NCBI RefSeq assembly: GCF_014192215.1
Contig: NZ_JACHXP010000003.1
Location: forward strand, 213,744 to 277,743
DNA: 64,000 bases
Source of the DNA: Halomonas cerina
GTDB lineage: Bacteria > Pseudomonadota > Gammaproteobacteria > Pseudomonadales > Halomonadaceae
Direction: 5' to 3'
Shown: piece after piece, positions 44,618 to 53,560 of the stretch
Position numbering within the stretch: the first letter of the stretch is position 1
Layout: each line of letters starts with the position of its first letter
Translations under genes and position numbers: made by a program
The notes under the pieces: generated by a model
The model's database searches: none
What the model was told of the DNA's origin: nothing
Seen by the model: the letters and a program-made list of their open reading frames with translations, nothing else

Positions 44618-46735
44618 ATGGCCGAGCAGCCCACCGAAGGCGGCGTCGGACCCGAAAAGGGGAGCGCCGAGGCACAGCGGGTCATCAAGGCGAGCGAATA
44701 TGGGGCGCGAGCGCCGCGGCGGCCGTGGCTGCGCTGGCTGCTGATCCTGATCGCGGTCGGCTGGAGCCTGTTCCAGCTTTACGCGACCTACTCCGGTGCC
44801 ATCAGTCCGCAGAAGCTCGGCGCCATTCATCTGGCCTTCGGCTTCGCGCTGGCGTTTCTGGCCTATCCCCCCAAGCGGGGGGCCGTCGAGCACATTGCCT
44901 GGTACGACTGGCTGCTGGCCATCGCCGGGATCGCCACCGCGCTCTATATCGTCGTCAATTATTACAATCTAATCGCGGTCCAGGGAGGCCTGCCGCTCAC
45001 CCGCGATGTCTGGATGGGATCGGTCCTGCTGGTCATCCTGGCGTGCGCCGCCGCGCGTATCGTCGGCCTCGCCCTGCCGACCATCGCCGGTCTCGTCATC
45101 CTGTATGGCATTACCGGGCCCGCTGGCATCATCCCGCTGACCCCGCCCGACGTGATCTTCCTGCACAATGGCTATGATTGGCCACAGATCATCCAGCAAC
45201 TCTATATCACGACCGAGGGCATCTGGGGCACGCCCATCCAGGTGTCGGCGTCCTTCGTGTTCCTGTTCGTGCTGTTCGGGGCGCTGCTGGACCGGGCCGG
45301 TGCGGGACAGTATTTCGTGGATCTGGCCTACAGCGGTCTCGGCGCCTATCGCGGGGGGCCGGCCAAGGCCGCGGTGGTCGCAAGCCTCTTGACGGGCATC
45401 GTCTCCGGCTCCTCGACCGCCAATACCGTGACCACGGGCACCTTCACCATTCCGCTGATGAAGCGGATCGGCTACCCGGCCGTCAAGGCCGGTGCCATCG
45501 AGTGTGCGGCATCCACCAATGGCCAGCTGATGCCGCCGATCATGGGCGCCGCCGCCTTCATCATGGCGACCTTTTTGAACCTTCCTTACTCCCAGCTCAT
45601 CCTCTATGCCTTCGTACCGGCGTTGCTGGCCTATATGGGCCTGGTATTCACCGTGCACCTGGAGGCGCTGAAGCTCAACCTGGCCGGTGTCCCCAGGGCC
45701 GAACTACCGCCCTTCTGGCCGACCTTCTTGAAGGGCGCCCATTACCTGATCCCGGTGGCCTTCCTGCTCTACGAGCTCATGTGGGTCCAGCTCACCCCGG
45801 AACGTAGTGTGCTGAACGCCTTGGTCGTGTTGATACTGCTGATCCTCGCCCAGGAGGCCTGCCGTGGTGTGCGCGCCAGACACGGGGGGTGGAGGGGAGG
45901 GATGCGTGGCCTGTGGCGGGGGGGCCACCTGGTCTTCCAAGGGTTGGAGCAGGGGGGACGCAACATGACCACCATCGCCATCGCGACCGCGGCCGCTGGC
46001 ATCATCGTCGGCATGGTCACCATGACCAATCTGGGCTATGGCCTGACCCAGGTCATCGGCGTGCTCTCCCAGGGCCATATCTGGCTGGTCTTGATCCTGG
46101 CGGCGGTGACATCGCTGCTTCTCGGCATTGGCCTGCCCACTACCGCCAACTATGTCGTGATGGCGGCGCTCGTGGCGCCGGTGATCGCCAACCTGGCCGG
46201 CGATATCGGCATGGCCGTACCGATGGTCGCCATTCACCTGTTTGTGTTCTATTTCGGCATCCTCGCTGATGATACCCCGCCGGTGGGGCTGGCGGCCTAT
46301 GCGGCTGCGGCCATCTCCCGGGCCGACCCGGTACACACCGGCGTGCAGGGCTTCATCTATGACCTGCGCACCGTCATTCTGCCGTTCATGTTCTTCTTCA
46401 ATCCGGAGCTGATCCTGCACGTGGAGAGCTGGTACCGGGGCGTCTGGGTCGTCTTCACTGCGGCGACCGGCATGCTGGCCTTCGTCGCCGCGACGCAGGG
46501 CTATCTGGTAACCCGGATGCACTGGTACGAACGCCTGCTGGTGCTGGGGGGTGCGCTGATGATGATCAAGCCGGGGCTGACCACCGACCTTCCCGGACTG
46601 GCCCTGCTGGGGCTGGTGTTTCTCTTTCACCGCCATCGCTCCATCGCCGCCGGTGGGCCCTCGTCCCTCTTCGGCCGGGGCAGTTACCCGGCGGCGCAAC
46701 ACAGCGACAGAAGCCCCCCTCGGTCGCGGCGATGA
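44618..46735 (+). CDS. TRAP transporter fused 4TM/12TM permease (TAXI type)
   Basis: 705 residues. After a hydrophilic N-terminus come the four DctQ-like helices (about 32-160) fused to the DctM-like large subunit, with GIVSGSSTANTVTTGTFTIPLMKRIGYP and AASTNGQLMPPIMGAAAFIM at about 285-335, the conserved TRAP signature. GIGLPTTANYVVMAALVAP and ADDTPPVGLAAYAAAAI occur in the second half. It symports the substrate with Na+. ATG 44618 lies after an AGGGGAG/AGGGAAC region. A short polar tail ends the protein. Partner of the TAXI binding protein upstream. Confidence 0.92.
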   Translation: MAEQPTEGGVGPEKGSAEAQRVIKASEYGARAPRRPWLRWLLILIAVGWSLFQLYATYSGAISPQKLGAIHLAFGFALAFLAYPPKRGAVEHIAWYDWLLAIAGIATALYIVVNYYNLIAVQGGLPLTRDVWMGSVLLVILACAAARIVGLALPTIAGLVILYGITGPAGIIPLTPPDVIFLHNGYDWPQIIQQLYITTEGIWGTPIQVSASFVFLFVLFGALLDRAGAGQYFVDLAYSGLGAYRGGPAKAAVVASLLTGIVSGSSTANTVTTGTFTIPLMKRIGYPAVKAGAIECAASTNGQLMPPIMGAAAFIMATFLNLPYSQLILYAFVPALLAYMGLVFTVHLEALKLNLAGVPRAELPPFWPTFLKGAHYLIPVAFLLYELMWVQLTPERSVLNALVVLILLILAQEACRGVRARHGGWRGGMRGLWRGGHLVFQGLEQGGRNMTTIAIATAAAGIIVGMVTMTNLGYGLTQVIGVLSQGHIWLVLILAAVTSLLLGIGLPTTANYVVMAALVAPVIANLAGDIGMAVPMVAIHLFVFYFGILADDTPPVGLAAYAAAAISRADPVHTGVQGFIYDLRTVILPFMFFFNPELILHVESWYRGVWVVFTAATGMLAFVAATQGYLVTRMHWYERLLVLGGALMMIKPGLTTDLPGLALLGLVFLFHRHRSIAAGGPSSLFGRGSYPAAQHSDRSPPRSRR

Positions 46736-46845
46736 ACCTGACCGCGGAGGCACACAGCGGCAGGGGGGCGCGTTCCCGGATGGCGATGTTCCCGAGTGGC
46801 CCCGCAAGGGAGTAGAGGCCGGTGTCGTCCGGATGGCCGGTACCT

Positions 46846-47250
46846 TCAGCGGACGTCGATCACCACCCGGTCGCCGTCGAAGCACACCGGCCAGGTGCGC
46901 AGCTTGACGGCATCGTCCTCCAGGCACTGGCCATCGGTGAGCCGGAAGTGCTGCTTGTGGAGCGGCGAGGCCACCACGGGCTCGCCTTGGATATCACCGA
47001 CGATGCCGCGGGCGATGACGTTGGCCCCCGAGAAGGGATCGCGATGGTCCACGGCGTAGAGCTCGGTGGCGTGGCCGGCCTCTGCCGGCGTGTTCGGGCC
47101 GCAGGGAAGATAGAACAGCGCCATCTGGACCGGCCCCTCGCTCGTCTCGATCCAGGCGGCGACGCCGGAGAAGGGCACCAGATCGGCCTTGTTACACAGG
47201 GTCTGCCAGGTCTGGGTCATGGTCGGGGCTTCTGCGGTTGCGGTGGTCAT
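46846..47250 (-). CDS. nirD: Nitrite reductase (NADH) small subunit NirD
   Basis: 134 residues with a Rieske-like fold lacking iron-sulfur ligands, as in NirD (no CxH...CxxH pair, though SPLHKQHFRL keeps the loop). It partners NirB in reducing nitrite to ammonium in the cytoplasm. GAGGAG lies 7 nt before the ATG. Its gene follows nirB on the minus strand with a 201-bp gap that contains two REP-like palindromes, unusual for a pair that is normally tightly spaced. Confidence 0.92.
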   Translation of the reverse strand: MTTATAEAPTMTQTWQTLCNKADLVPFSGVAAWIETSEGPVQMALFYLPCGPNTPAEAGHATELYAVDHRDPFSGANVIARGIVGDIQGEPVVASPLHKQHFRLTDGQCLEDDAVKLRTWPVCFDGDRVVIDVR

Positions 47251-47321
47251 GGAAAACTCCTCTGGTTGACGATTCTGCCGGAACAGGGCCCGAGGGGCCT
47301 GCCGAAGGAAGGTGGGAGTCA

Positions 47322-47415
47322 GTAGGTCGGATAAGCCGAAGGCGCATCCGACGTGGCGGAGACGCTGTCGACCTGGTCTGTCGGGTGCGCTCGCAAGCTC
47401 GCTTACCCGACCTAC
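47322..47415. repeat. Pair of inverted REP-like palindromes (BIME-like) between nirB and nirD
   Basis: Copy 1 (47322-47352, plus) starts GTAGGTCGGATAAGC and closes with GCATCCGAC, forming a hairpin (GTCGGAT/ATCCGAC with an inner GCC-GAA-GGC). Copy 2 (47380-47415) is the same element in opposite orientation: its reverse complement starts GTAGGTCGGGTAAGC and ends GCACCCGAC. Compensatory changes (A/T pair versus G/C) keep both stems paired. This is the layout of bacterial REP/BIME elements. Confidence 0.75.
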
Positions 47416-47451
47416 ACGACTCGTATCGCTTTTCCTCTGGCAGGGGCAATG

Positions 47452-49956
47452 TCAGGCGGGCCGCAGCTGTCCACGCTCCTCGGTGACGATGATGTCCGGA
47501 TCGGGGCGTGCGTCGTTGACGAAGCTGCGAAAGCGCTTGAGCTTCTCCGGATCCTGGATGGCATCCGCCCACTCGCACGCGTAGTTGTCGATGACGGTCT
47601 GCATCTGCGCCTCGAGCTCCTCATTGATCCCCAGGCTGTCCTCGAGCACCACCTCCTTGAGGTAGTCCAGGCCACCTTCGAGGTTCTCGCGCCATACCGA
47701 GGTGCGCTGCAGGCGGTCGGCGGTACGCACGTAGAACATCAGGAAACGGTCGATGATCTTGATCAGCTGCTCGTCGTCCAGGTCGGTGGCGAAGAGCTCG
47801 GCGTGGCGCGGGCGCATGCCGCCGTTGCCGCACACGTAGAGATTCCAGCCGTGCTCGGTGGCGATCACCCCGACGTCCTTGCTCTGGGCCTCGGCGCACT
47901 CGCGGGTGCAGCCGGAGACCGCGAACTTGAGCTTGTGCGGCGAGCGCAAGCCCTTGTAGCGGTGCTCGAGCCGGATCGCCATGCCCACGCTGTCCTGCAC
48001 GCCGTAGCGGCACCAGGTGCTGCCCACGCAGGACTTCACGGTGCGCACCGACTTGCCATAGGCGTGACCGGTTTCGAAGCCGGCCGCGATCAGCTCGCCC
48101 CAGATGTCGGGCAGGTCCTCGAGGCGGGCGCCGAACAGGTCGATGCGCTGGCCGCCGGTGATCTTGGTGTAGAGGTCGTACTTCTGGGCCACCTGGCCCA
48201 GCACCACCAGCTTGTCCGGGGTGATCTCGCCGCCGGCGACACGCGGCACCACCGAGTAGGTGCCGTTCTTCTGCATGTTGGCCATGAAGGTGTCGTTGGT
48301 GTCCTGCAGCGGGATATGCGCGGCGTCGGTGATCGGCTCGTTGAAGCAGGAGGCCAGGATCGAGGCCGCCGCCGGCTTGCAGATGTCGCAACCCAGGCCC
48401 TGTCCGTGCTTGCCGATCAGCTCGCCGAAGGTCTTGATTCCCTCGACGCGAACGATGTCGTAAAGCTCCTGGCGGGTGTGGGCGAAGTGCTCGCAGATCG
48501 ACTGGTCGACCTCCACGCCGCGGGCCTCCAGCTCGTGGTCGACCACGCTCTTGAGCAGGGCCGCGCAGCCGCCGCAGCCGGTGCTCGCCTTGGTCTCGGC
48601 CTTGACGGCGCCCAGGTCGGTGGCGCCGGCGTCGAGGGTCGCGCAGATCGACCCCTTGGTGACGTTGTGGCACGAGCAGATGGTCGCGCCCTCGGGCAGG
48701 GCGTCGGCGCCCAGGGTCGGCGCCCCCTCGGTAGCGGGCAGGATCAGCGCGGCCGGGTCCTCGGGCAGCTCCAGGCCGTTGCTGTAGTACTGCATCAGGG
48801 TGTCGTAGGTGGCGTTGTCGCCCACCAGCATGGCGCCGAGCAGCTTCCTGCCGTCGCTGGAGACCACCAGCTTGCGGTATTCCTGCTTGATCTCGTCCAG
48901 GTAGCGGAACAGCCGCGCGCCGGGATTCTGGTTGCCGTGGGCGTCGCCGATGGCGCCCACGTCGACGCCGAGCAGCTTGAGCTTGGTGCTCATGTCGGCG
49001 CCCGCGAAGGTCAGCTCGCCACCCAGCAGGGTGTCGGCGGCGGCCTTGGCCATCTGGTAGCCGGGGGCCACCAGGCCGAAGATGCTGTTGTTCCACAGCG
49101 CCACCTCGCCGATGGCCAGGATCGCCGGGTCGCTGGTCAGGCAGCGGTCGTCGATCACCACGCCGCCGCGCTCGCCCATCTCCAGGGCGGCGTCCCGGGC
49201 CAGTTCGTCGCGGGGACGGATACCGGCGGAGAACACGATCAGGTCGGTCTCCAGCACCTTGTCGTCCTGGAAGACCATGCGGTGGAAGCTGGCCTCGCCG
49301 TCCTCGATATGCTGGGTGGCCCGGCCGGTCAGCACCTGGACGCCCAGGGCCTCGATCTTCTCGCGCAGCAGCTCGCCGCCCTCGGCGTCGACCTGCATCG
49401 GCATCAGGCGGGGGGCGAACTCGACCACCGCGGTGTCGAGATCGAGGCCGCGCAGGGCGTTGGCGGCCTCCAGGCCCAGCAGGCCGCCGCCGACCACCAC
49501 GCCGGTGGTGGCCGTCTCGGCCGCGGCGCGGATGGCATCGAGGTCGTCCAGGGTGCGGTAGACCAGGCAGTTGTCGCGGTCGTTGCCGGGAATCGGCGGC
49601 ACGAAGGGGTAGGAGCCGGTGGCCAGCACGACCCGATCGTAGGCGTAGCGGCCGGCCTCGGTGACCACCTCGCCGGCATCGCGGTCGAGGGCGGTCACCG
49701 CCTCGTTCAGGCGCAGCTCGATGCCGTTCTCGGCATAGAGGTCGGCGTCGCACATGGCCAGCGACTGGGCGTCCCGACCACTGAAATACTCGGACAGGTG
49801 GACGCGATCGTAGGCACGGTGACGCTCCTCGCCGAAGACCGTGATGCAGTACCGATCGGTGGCACCCCGTTCGATGAGCTGCTCGACCAGGTGGTGGCCG
49901 ACCATGCCGTTACCGATGATGATCAGGTGGTGTTTCTCGGAATGGGGCGTGTTCAT
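47452..49956 (-). CDS. nirB: Assimilatory nitrite reductase (NADH) large subunit NirB
   Basis: 834 residues. FAD (IIIGNGMVGHHLV, 12-24) and NAD(P)H (TGVVVGGGLLGLE, 151-163) binding domains are followed by a BFD-like [2Fe-2S] domain with Cys427, Cys429, Cys461 and Cys464. Then comes the siroheme/[4Fe-4S] sulfite/nitrite reductase domain with Cys643, Cys649, Cys683 and Cys687 (CVGSTWC...SGCTREC). Converts nitrite to ammonium with six electrons. ATGA overlap with the upstream FAD oxidoreductase gene. A long open frame on the opposite strand is an artefact of codon bias. Confidence 0.95.
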   Translation of the reverse strand: MNTPHSEKHHLIIIGNGMVGHHLVEQLIERGATDRYCITVFGEERHRAYDRVHLSEYFSGRDAQSLAMCDADLYAENGIELRLNEAVTALDRDAGEVVTEAGRYAYDRVVLATGSYPFVPPIPGNDRDNCLVYRTLDDLDAIRAAAETATTGVVVGGGLLGLEAANALRGLDLDTAVVEFAPRLMPMQVDAEGGELLREKIEALGVQVLTGRATQHIEDGEASFHRMVFQDDKVLETDLIVFSAGIRPRDELARDAALEMGERGGVVIDDRCLTSDPAILAIGEVALWNNSIFGLVAPGYQMAKAAADTLLGGELTFAGADMSTKLKLLGVDVGAIGDAHGNQNPGARLFRYLDEIKQEYRKLVVSSDGRKLLGAMLVGDNATYDTLMQYYSNGLELPEDPAALILPATEGAPTLGADALPEGATICSCHNVTKGSICATLDAGATDLGAVKAETKASTGCGGCAALLKSVVDHELEARGVEVDQSICEHFAHTRQELYDIVRVEGIKTFGELIGKHGQGLGCDICKPAAASILASCFNEPITDAAHIPLQDTNDTFMANMQKNGTYSVVPRVAGGEITPDKLVVLGQVAQKYDLYTKITGGQRIDLFGARLEDLPDIWGELIAAGFETGHAYGKSVRTVKSCVGSTWCRYGVQDSVGMAIRLEHRYKGLRSPHKLKFAVSGCTRECAEAQSKDVGVIATEHGWNLYVCGNGGMRPRHAELFATDLDDEQLIKIIDRFLMFYVRTADRLQRTSVWRENLEGGLDYLKEVVLEDSLGINEELEAQMQTVIDNYACEWADAIQDPEKLKRFRSFVNDARPDPDIIVTEERGQLRPA

Positions 49957-51269
49957 GCGGCCTCCTTCTCGGGGCTATCGGTGTCTCGGAGAGGGGTCTC
50001 GTGCTCGGCGAGCAGGGCCTCGACGTCGGCCTGGCCGAGGGCCAGGGCCTGCCGGGCGGCGTCCAGTCGGGTGCCGGCCCGGGCCTGGGTGAAGAGCCAG
50101 GGCCCCATGGCGGTGTCGCCATAGAGCACGGCACCCTCCAGGCGGCCGTCGCGCAGCAGCAGGCGGCGGTATTCGCCCTGCTGCGGGTCGTGATAGGTCA
50201 GGGCCTCCTGGCCCGGCGCGGCCTCGGTGGGGCCGAAGGCATAGAGGGACACGCCGCCGACCTTGAGCTTGGTGGCCGTCGGGGCGTCAACGAAGCCCGC
50301 CGTCGCTTCCCCGGACAGGTGACGGGCCAGCACCTCGACCTGCTGCCAGATCGGCTCGACCAGCCCGAAGGTGCGGGTCCCGACCTGGCAGCACTCGCCG
50401 AGGGCATGGATGGCCGGGTCGGAGGTGGTCAGCCAGGCATCGACCCGGATGGCGCGGTCGCAGGCCAGGCCGGCCTCCCGGCCGAGCTCGGCGTTGGGCG
50501 TGATGCCGGCGGCGATGACCACGCGATCGGCGGGCAGTCGCTCCCCCGAGGCCAGGCGTGCGGCCGCGACATGGCCGTGGCCGTCGTCCTCCAGGGCGGC
50601 CAGTTCGACGCCGGTGGCGATCTCCAGCCCGCGGCCCTCCAGCTCGCGGCGCAGCAGCGTCGCGGCGGTGGCATCGAGCTGGCGGTTCATCAGGCGCTCG
50701 CTGCGCTGGAGCACGCGAGCCCGCATGCCGCGCTGACGCAGGCCCTCGGCGGCCTCCAGGCCCAGCAGGCCGCCGCCGACCACCAGGCCGCGGCCACCGC
50801 GCTGCGCGGCCTCGGCCAGGGCCTCGGCGTCGTCCAGATCACGGAAGCCGCCGACGCCGGCCAGCTCGATGCCCGGCACCGGCGGCAGGGAGGTACGCGA
50901 TCCCGTGGCCAGTACCAGCCGGTCATAGGCGATGGCCTCGCCGCGTTCGGTCAGCACCCGGCGCCGGGCTCGGTCGATCCGGGTCACCCGCTCGCCGAGC
51001 CGGGTGCTCAGGGCGATGCCGGCCTGGCCGGCGATCTCGGGCAGGCGCAGGTCGTCATGGGTCATGTCGCCGGCCAGCCAGGGCGAGAGCAGGATGCGGT
51101 TGTAGGCCGGGCAGCGCTCCTCGCCGATCACGGTGATGCGGCGCGGCGCGGCGGCCTGGCGCACGAGCGTCTCGACCAGGCGCTGGGTGGCCATGCCGTT
51201 GCCGACGATCACCAGGTGCTCGATGGGATGCTGGGGCGAGACGGGTCTGGGAAGGGCATCGGGGCACAT
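49953..51269 (-). CDS. FAD/NAD(P)-dependent oxidoreductase of nitrate assimilation (NasB-like electron-transfer subunit)
   Basis: 438 residues, homologous to the N-terminal flavoprotein half of the adjacent NirB: FAD motif VIVGNGMATQRLV (about 20-32), NAD motif GLVVGGGLLGLEAAEGL (about 160-176) and a third block HALGECCQVG. It lacks iron-sulfur and siroheme domains. In similar clusters this protein passes NAD(P)H electrons to the nitrate reductase NasA. First gene of the oxidoreductase-nirB-nirD operon, downstream of a leader with a terminator and hexaloop hairpin; AGGAGGTTTCGAC precedes its ATG. Confidence 0.85.
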   Translation of the reverse strand: MCPDALPRPVSPQHPIEHLVIVGNGMATQRLVETLVRQAAAPRRITVIGEERCPAYNRILLSPWLAGDMTHDDLRLPEIAGQAGIALSTRLGERVTRIDRARRRVLTERGEAIAYDRLVLATGSRTSLPPVPGIELAGVGGFRDLDDAEALAEAAQRGGRGLVVGGGLLGLEAAEGLRQRGMRARVLQRSERLMNRQLDATAATLLRRELEGRGLEIATGVELAALEDDGHGHVAAARLASGERLPADRVVIAAGITPNAELGREAGLACDRAIRVDAWLTTSDPAIHALGECCQVGTRTFGLVEPIWQQVEVLARHLSGEATAGFVDAPTATKLKVGGVSLYAFGPTEAAPGQEALTYHDPQQGEYRRLLLRDGRLEGAVLYGDTAMGPWLFTQARAGTRLDAARQALALGQADVEALLAEHETPLRDTDSPEKEAA

Positions 51270-51293
51270 GTCGAAACCTCCTGAAACGCGAAA

Positions 51294-51334
51294 GACGCCT
51301 CGGCACCCCCTGGCATCGGGGGCGCGGAGACGTC
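51294..51334 (-). terminator. Leader terminator of the nirB operon (attenuator)
   Basis: Read on the minus strand, GACGTCTCCGCGCCCCC (51334-51318) pairs with GGGGGTGCCGAGGCGTC (51310-51294) across a 7-nt loop, followed by TTTCGCGTTTC. This ends about 12 nt before the ribosome-binding site, so it would stop transcription ahead of the first gene unless antitermination occurs. Confidence 0.7.
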
Positions 51335-51353
51335 TTCGTCTGGAATTCGGTGG

Positions 51354-51371
51354 GCGATCGCCGTTGATCGC
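51354..51371 (-). promoter_or_regulatory. Hexaloop hairpin, candidate NasT (ANTAR) target in the nirB operon leader
   Basis: Minus-strand GCGATC-AACGGC-GATCGC: a perfect 6-bp stem with a six-nucleotide loop having A at position 1 and G at position 4, the signature of ANTAR-bound RNA hairpins. It lies about 20 nt upstream of the leader terminator. A clear partner first hairpin is not seen. Confidence 0.6.
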
Positions 51372-51412
51372 GAGGGAGAGGCCTGGGGGCCCGCTCCGGT
51401 TACTTACAGGCT

Positions 51413-51430
51413 TTCAATTACCGGGCCAAT
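51413..51430 (-). promoter_or_regulatory. Possible sigma-54 promoter of the nirB operon
   Basis: Minus strand ATTGGCCCGGTAATTGAA: the -24 GG is present, followed by 10 bp and GA where GC is expected. A weak match, but position (about 145-160 nt before the start codon) suits the leader. Confidence 0.4.
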
Positions 51431-51513
51431 TCTTGGTTCGTTTCAATAAAATCAAATAATTGTATCCATCGTGGCGGACGGCGGCGGGATGCCCGCCGCC
51501 GCTCGGACGGGTC

Positions 51514-52542
51514 TTATGCACGCTCCTGGTGCGTGGCGGCATCGAAATGCACGGGGCTGTAACAGGCCGACAGTCGGGCGGGGGCCAGCCGGCCACCGCG
51601 GGCCCGCAGCGCCTGGTCGAGGTGGGCGGCCATGGCGGCCATGGCCGCGGGGGAGGGGCGCAGGTCGCCGCCGAGCCGTTGGCGTGCCGGGCCCGTGTCG
51701 GGTGCCAGCGTCTCGAGATGGCTCACGGCCCGGTCCAGGTAGGGCGGCAGGGCCAGCCAGTCGCGTGCCTGGCGGGCATGCTCGGGCGAGGCCCCGAGCC
51801 AGTCGGCGGCCCCGGTCAGGCCACGGATCAGGGCGGCGAGAGTCGCGGGGTGGCGCTCGGCCCAGGACGCGGTGACCCCGAGGACCTTCTCGGGGTGGTC
51901 CGGCCAGAGCTGGGCGCCGGTGGCGACGATGCGACCGCCTCCCCGGTGCTGGGCCAGGCTGCCCCAGGGCTCGCCGACGCAGAAGCCGTCGATCTCGCCG
52001 GCCTGCATGGCCTCGACCATGCGTGGTGGCGGCAGCACCGCCAGCTCGACATCGCGGTCGGGGTCGATGCCGCCCAGGGCGAGCCACTGGCGCAACTGGT
52101 AGTGCTGGCAGGAGAAGGGGTAGACCATGCCCAGGCGGGGCCGCCGCTCGGGGTGGTCGGTGAGCCAGGCGCCCAGCGCCCGGGCGCTGTCGGCCGGCGC
52201 ATCGCGGTAGTCGGCGCCGCAGCGCTCGGCCAGCGTACGGGACAGGGTAATGGTGTTGCCGTTGCGGCTCAGGGTGATCGGCGCGAGGGTGTCGCAGGGG
52301 GCACGCCCCAGCCCCAGGCTCATGGCCAGTGGCAGCGGGGCGAGCATCTGGGCGCCGTCGAGCAGGCCGGCGGCGACCTTGTCGCGCAGCGTCGACCAGG
52401 CATTCTCTCGGGAGAGCGTGACCTCGAGTCCCTCGGCGGCGAAGAAGCCGCCCTCCCGGGCGATAATCGGCAGGGCCGCGTCCAGCAGCGGAACGAAACC
52501 CAGCGTTAGCCGTGTGAGCTCAGCATCTTGCAATGGGGTCAT
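51514..52542 (-). CDS. nasS: NasS-like nitrate/nitrite sensor protein
   Basis: 342 residues, related to the NrtA/NasF nitrate-binding proteins (LTLGFVPLLDAALPIIAREGGFFAAEGLEV at 12-41; DGFCVGEPWGSLAQ around 183) but without any signal peptide. It should therefore stay in the cytoplasm. Together with the adjoining ANTAR gene this identifies it as NasS, which holds NasT inactive until nitrate or nitrite binds. Overlaps nasT by 4 bp. No nitrate permease gene is present in the window. Confidence 0.85.
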   Translation of the reverse strand: MTPLQDAELTRLTLGFVPLLDAALPIIAREGGFFAAEGLEVTLSRENAWSTLRDKVAAGLLDGAQMLAPLPLAMSLGLGRAPCDTLAPITLSRNGNTITLSRTLAERCGADYRDAPADSARALGAWLTDHPERRPRLGMVYPFSCQHYQLRQWLALGGIDPDRDVELAVLPPPRMVEAMQAGEIDGFCVGEPWGSLAQHRGGGRIVATGAQLWPDHPEKVLGVTASWAERHPATLAALIRGLTGAADWLGASPEHARQARDWLALPPYLDRAVSHLETLAPDTGPARQRLGGDLRPSPAAMAAMAAHLDQALRARGGRLAPARLSACYSPVHFDAATHQERA

Positions 52543-53132
52543 GAGCCTTTCTCCAGGCGTTCGAGGATGTCGATGACGCTGTCGGCGACGGCGGCGATGC
52601 GCTGGCCGCGGTCCATGGCGAGCTTGCGCAGCATGCGATAGGCCTGTTCCTCGTCGCAGTCCTGGTGCTTCATCAGCAGTCCCTTGGCGCGCTCGATACG
52701 CTTGCGGTCGGCCAGCTGGTTACGGGCCTTGTCGAGTTCGCGGCGCATCGACTGGAAGGCATCGAAACGGGCGATGGCCACCTCGATGATGGCTTTGACC
52801 CGGCCAGGCACCAGGCCGTCGACCACATAGGCGCTGACGCCGGACTTCAACGCCGCCTGCATGGTGTCGGGGTCGTGCTGGTCGGCGAAGAACACCACCG
52901 GGCGGGGATTCTCGCGATTCAGTACGGCCATGCTGTCGAGGGTATCGCGGTCCGGGGACTCCATGTCGATGATCACCACATCGGGCTGGTGGCGGGCGAC
53001 CATCTCGTTGAGGCTGGCCGGGCTCGGCAGGCGACAGATGACCTGGTGACCCTCGTGGATCAGGGCTTCCTCGACCATGGCGGCCCGTACGACCTCATCG
53101 TCGACGAGCAGGACCTTGAGTGGTGGTGGCAT
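52539..53132 (-). CDS. nasT: NasT, ANTAR-domain antitermination regulator
   Basis: 197 residues. A receiver-like domain (KVLLVDDEVVRAAMVEEAL; acceptor-position Asp in VVIIDMESPD) is followed by a C-terminal ANTAR RNA-binding domain (about 135-192: RKRIERAKGLLMKHQDCDEEQAYRMLRKLAM). NasT binds leader RNAs of nitrate assimilation operons and prevents termination; NasS controls it. Promoter-proximal gene of the nasTS pair, divergent from nasA. Confidence 0.92.
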   Translation of the reverse strand: MPPPLKVLLVDDEVVRAAMVEEALIHEGHQVICRLPSPASLNEMVARHQPDVVIIDMESPDRDTLDSMAVLNRENPRPVVFFADQHDPDTMQAALKSGVSAYVVDGLVPGRVKAIIEVAIARFDAFQSMRRELDKARNQLADRKRIERAKGLLMKHQDCDEEQAYRMLRKLAMDRGQRIAAVADSVIDILERLEKGS

Positions 53133-53453
53133 GGTGTTGGGCTCGTGATATTGGCGGTGAATGTCTGGCAGGTTTCATGCAAGGAATGTTCCAGTGCCTG
53201 GCGGGCGATAGGGGAGGTGCACTACGAAAGGGCAACGGCGCCACGTCGTGGCCGTTGGGTGCCGACCTGCTCCCCAGGCGGCTGTCCGACCCCCTGGCGT
53301 GGGGAGCGGTGCAGCCTGCCTTCCTCTGGTGCGAAAGCCGCGTCAGAAGCGAGGCCATGGTGCGTTATATCCCTACCGTCTTGATCCGGCGGCCCACTGT
53401 CGGTCGCCGCGAGGCCCCTCGCCATGGGCAGGAGGCCGTCCTCGGGTAAGGCA
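53133..53453. other. Left part of the nasT-nasA intergenic region
   Basis: About 320 bp upstream of nasT and of the nasA promoter. Open frames here on either strand have no recognisable homology and look like codon-bias artefacts. It presumably contains the nasTS promoter and activator (NtrC-type) sites, but no specific motif could be assigned by eye. Confidence 0.4.
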
Positions 53454-53469
53454 TGGCATATGGATTGCA
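53454..53469 (+). promoter_or_regulatory. Sigma-54 promoter of nasA
   Basis: TGGCATATGGATTGCA: -24 GG (53455-53456), exactly 10 bp, -12 GC (53467-53468), a near-consensus TGGCA-N6-TTGCA. The start site would be near 53480, giving a leader of about 160 nt before the nasA ATG. Confidence 0.75.
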
Positions 53470-53560
53470 TGAGATTGAATAAGTGAGATTGTGGCAATAC
53501 GTGGTGGCAGCTCAAGCCGGGAGCCAACGTGGGGTCCCGCAATGAGCCACCCGGCAACAT

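Noticed and set aside
47353..50124. A 923-codon open frame on the plus strand opposite nirB, and a 710-codon frame on the minus strand in another frame
   Set aside because: Both lie over nirB, which has full cofactor motifs. The alternative translations are low-complexity (Gly/Val/Ala/Arg/His-rich) with no domain motif, as expected from third-position GC bias.
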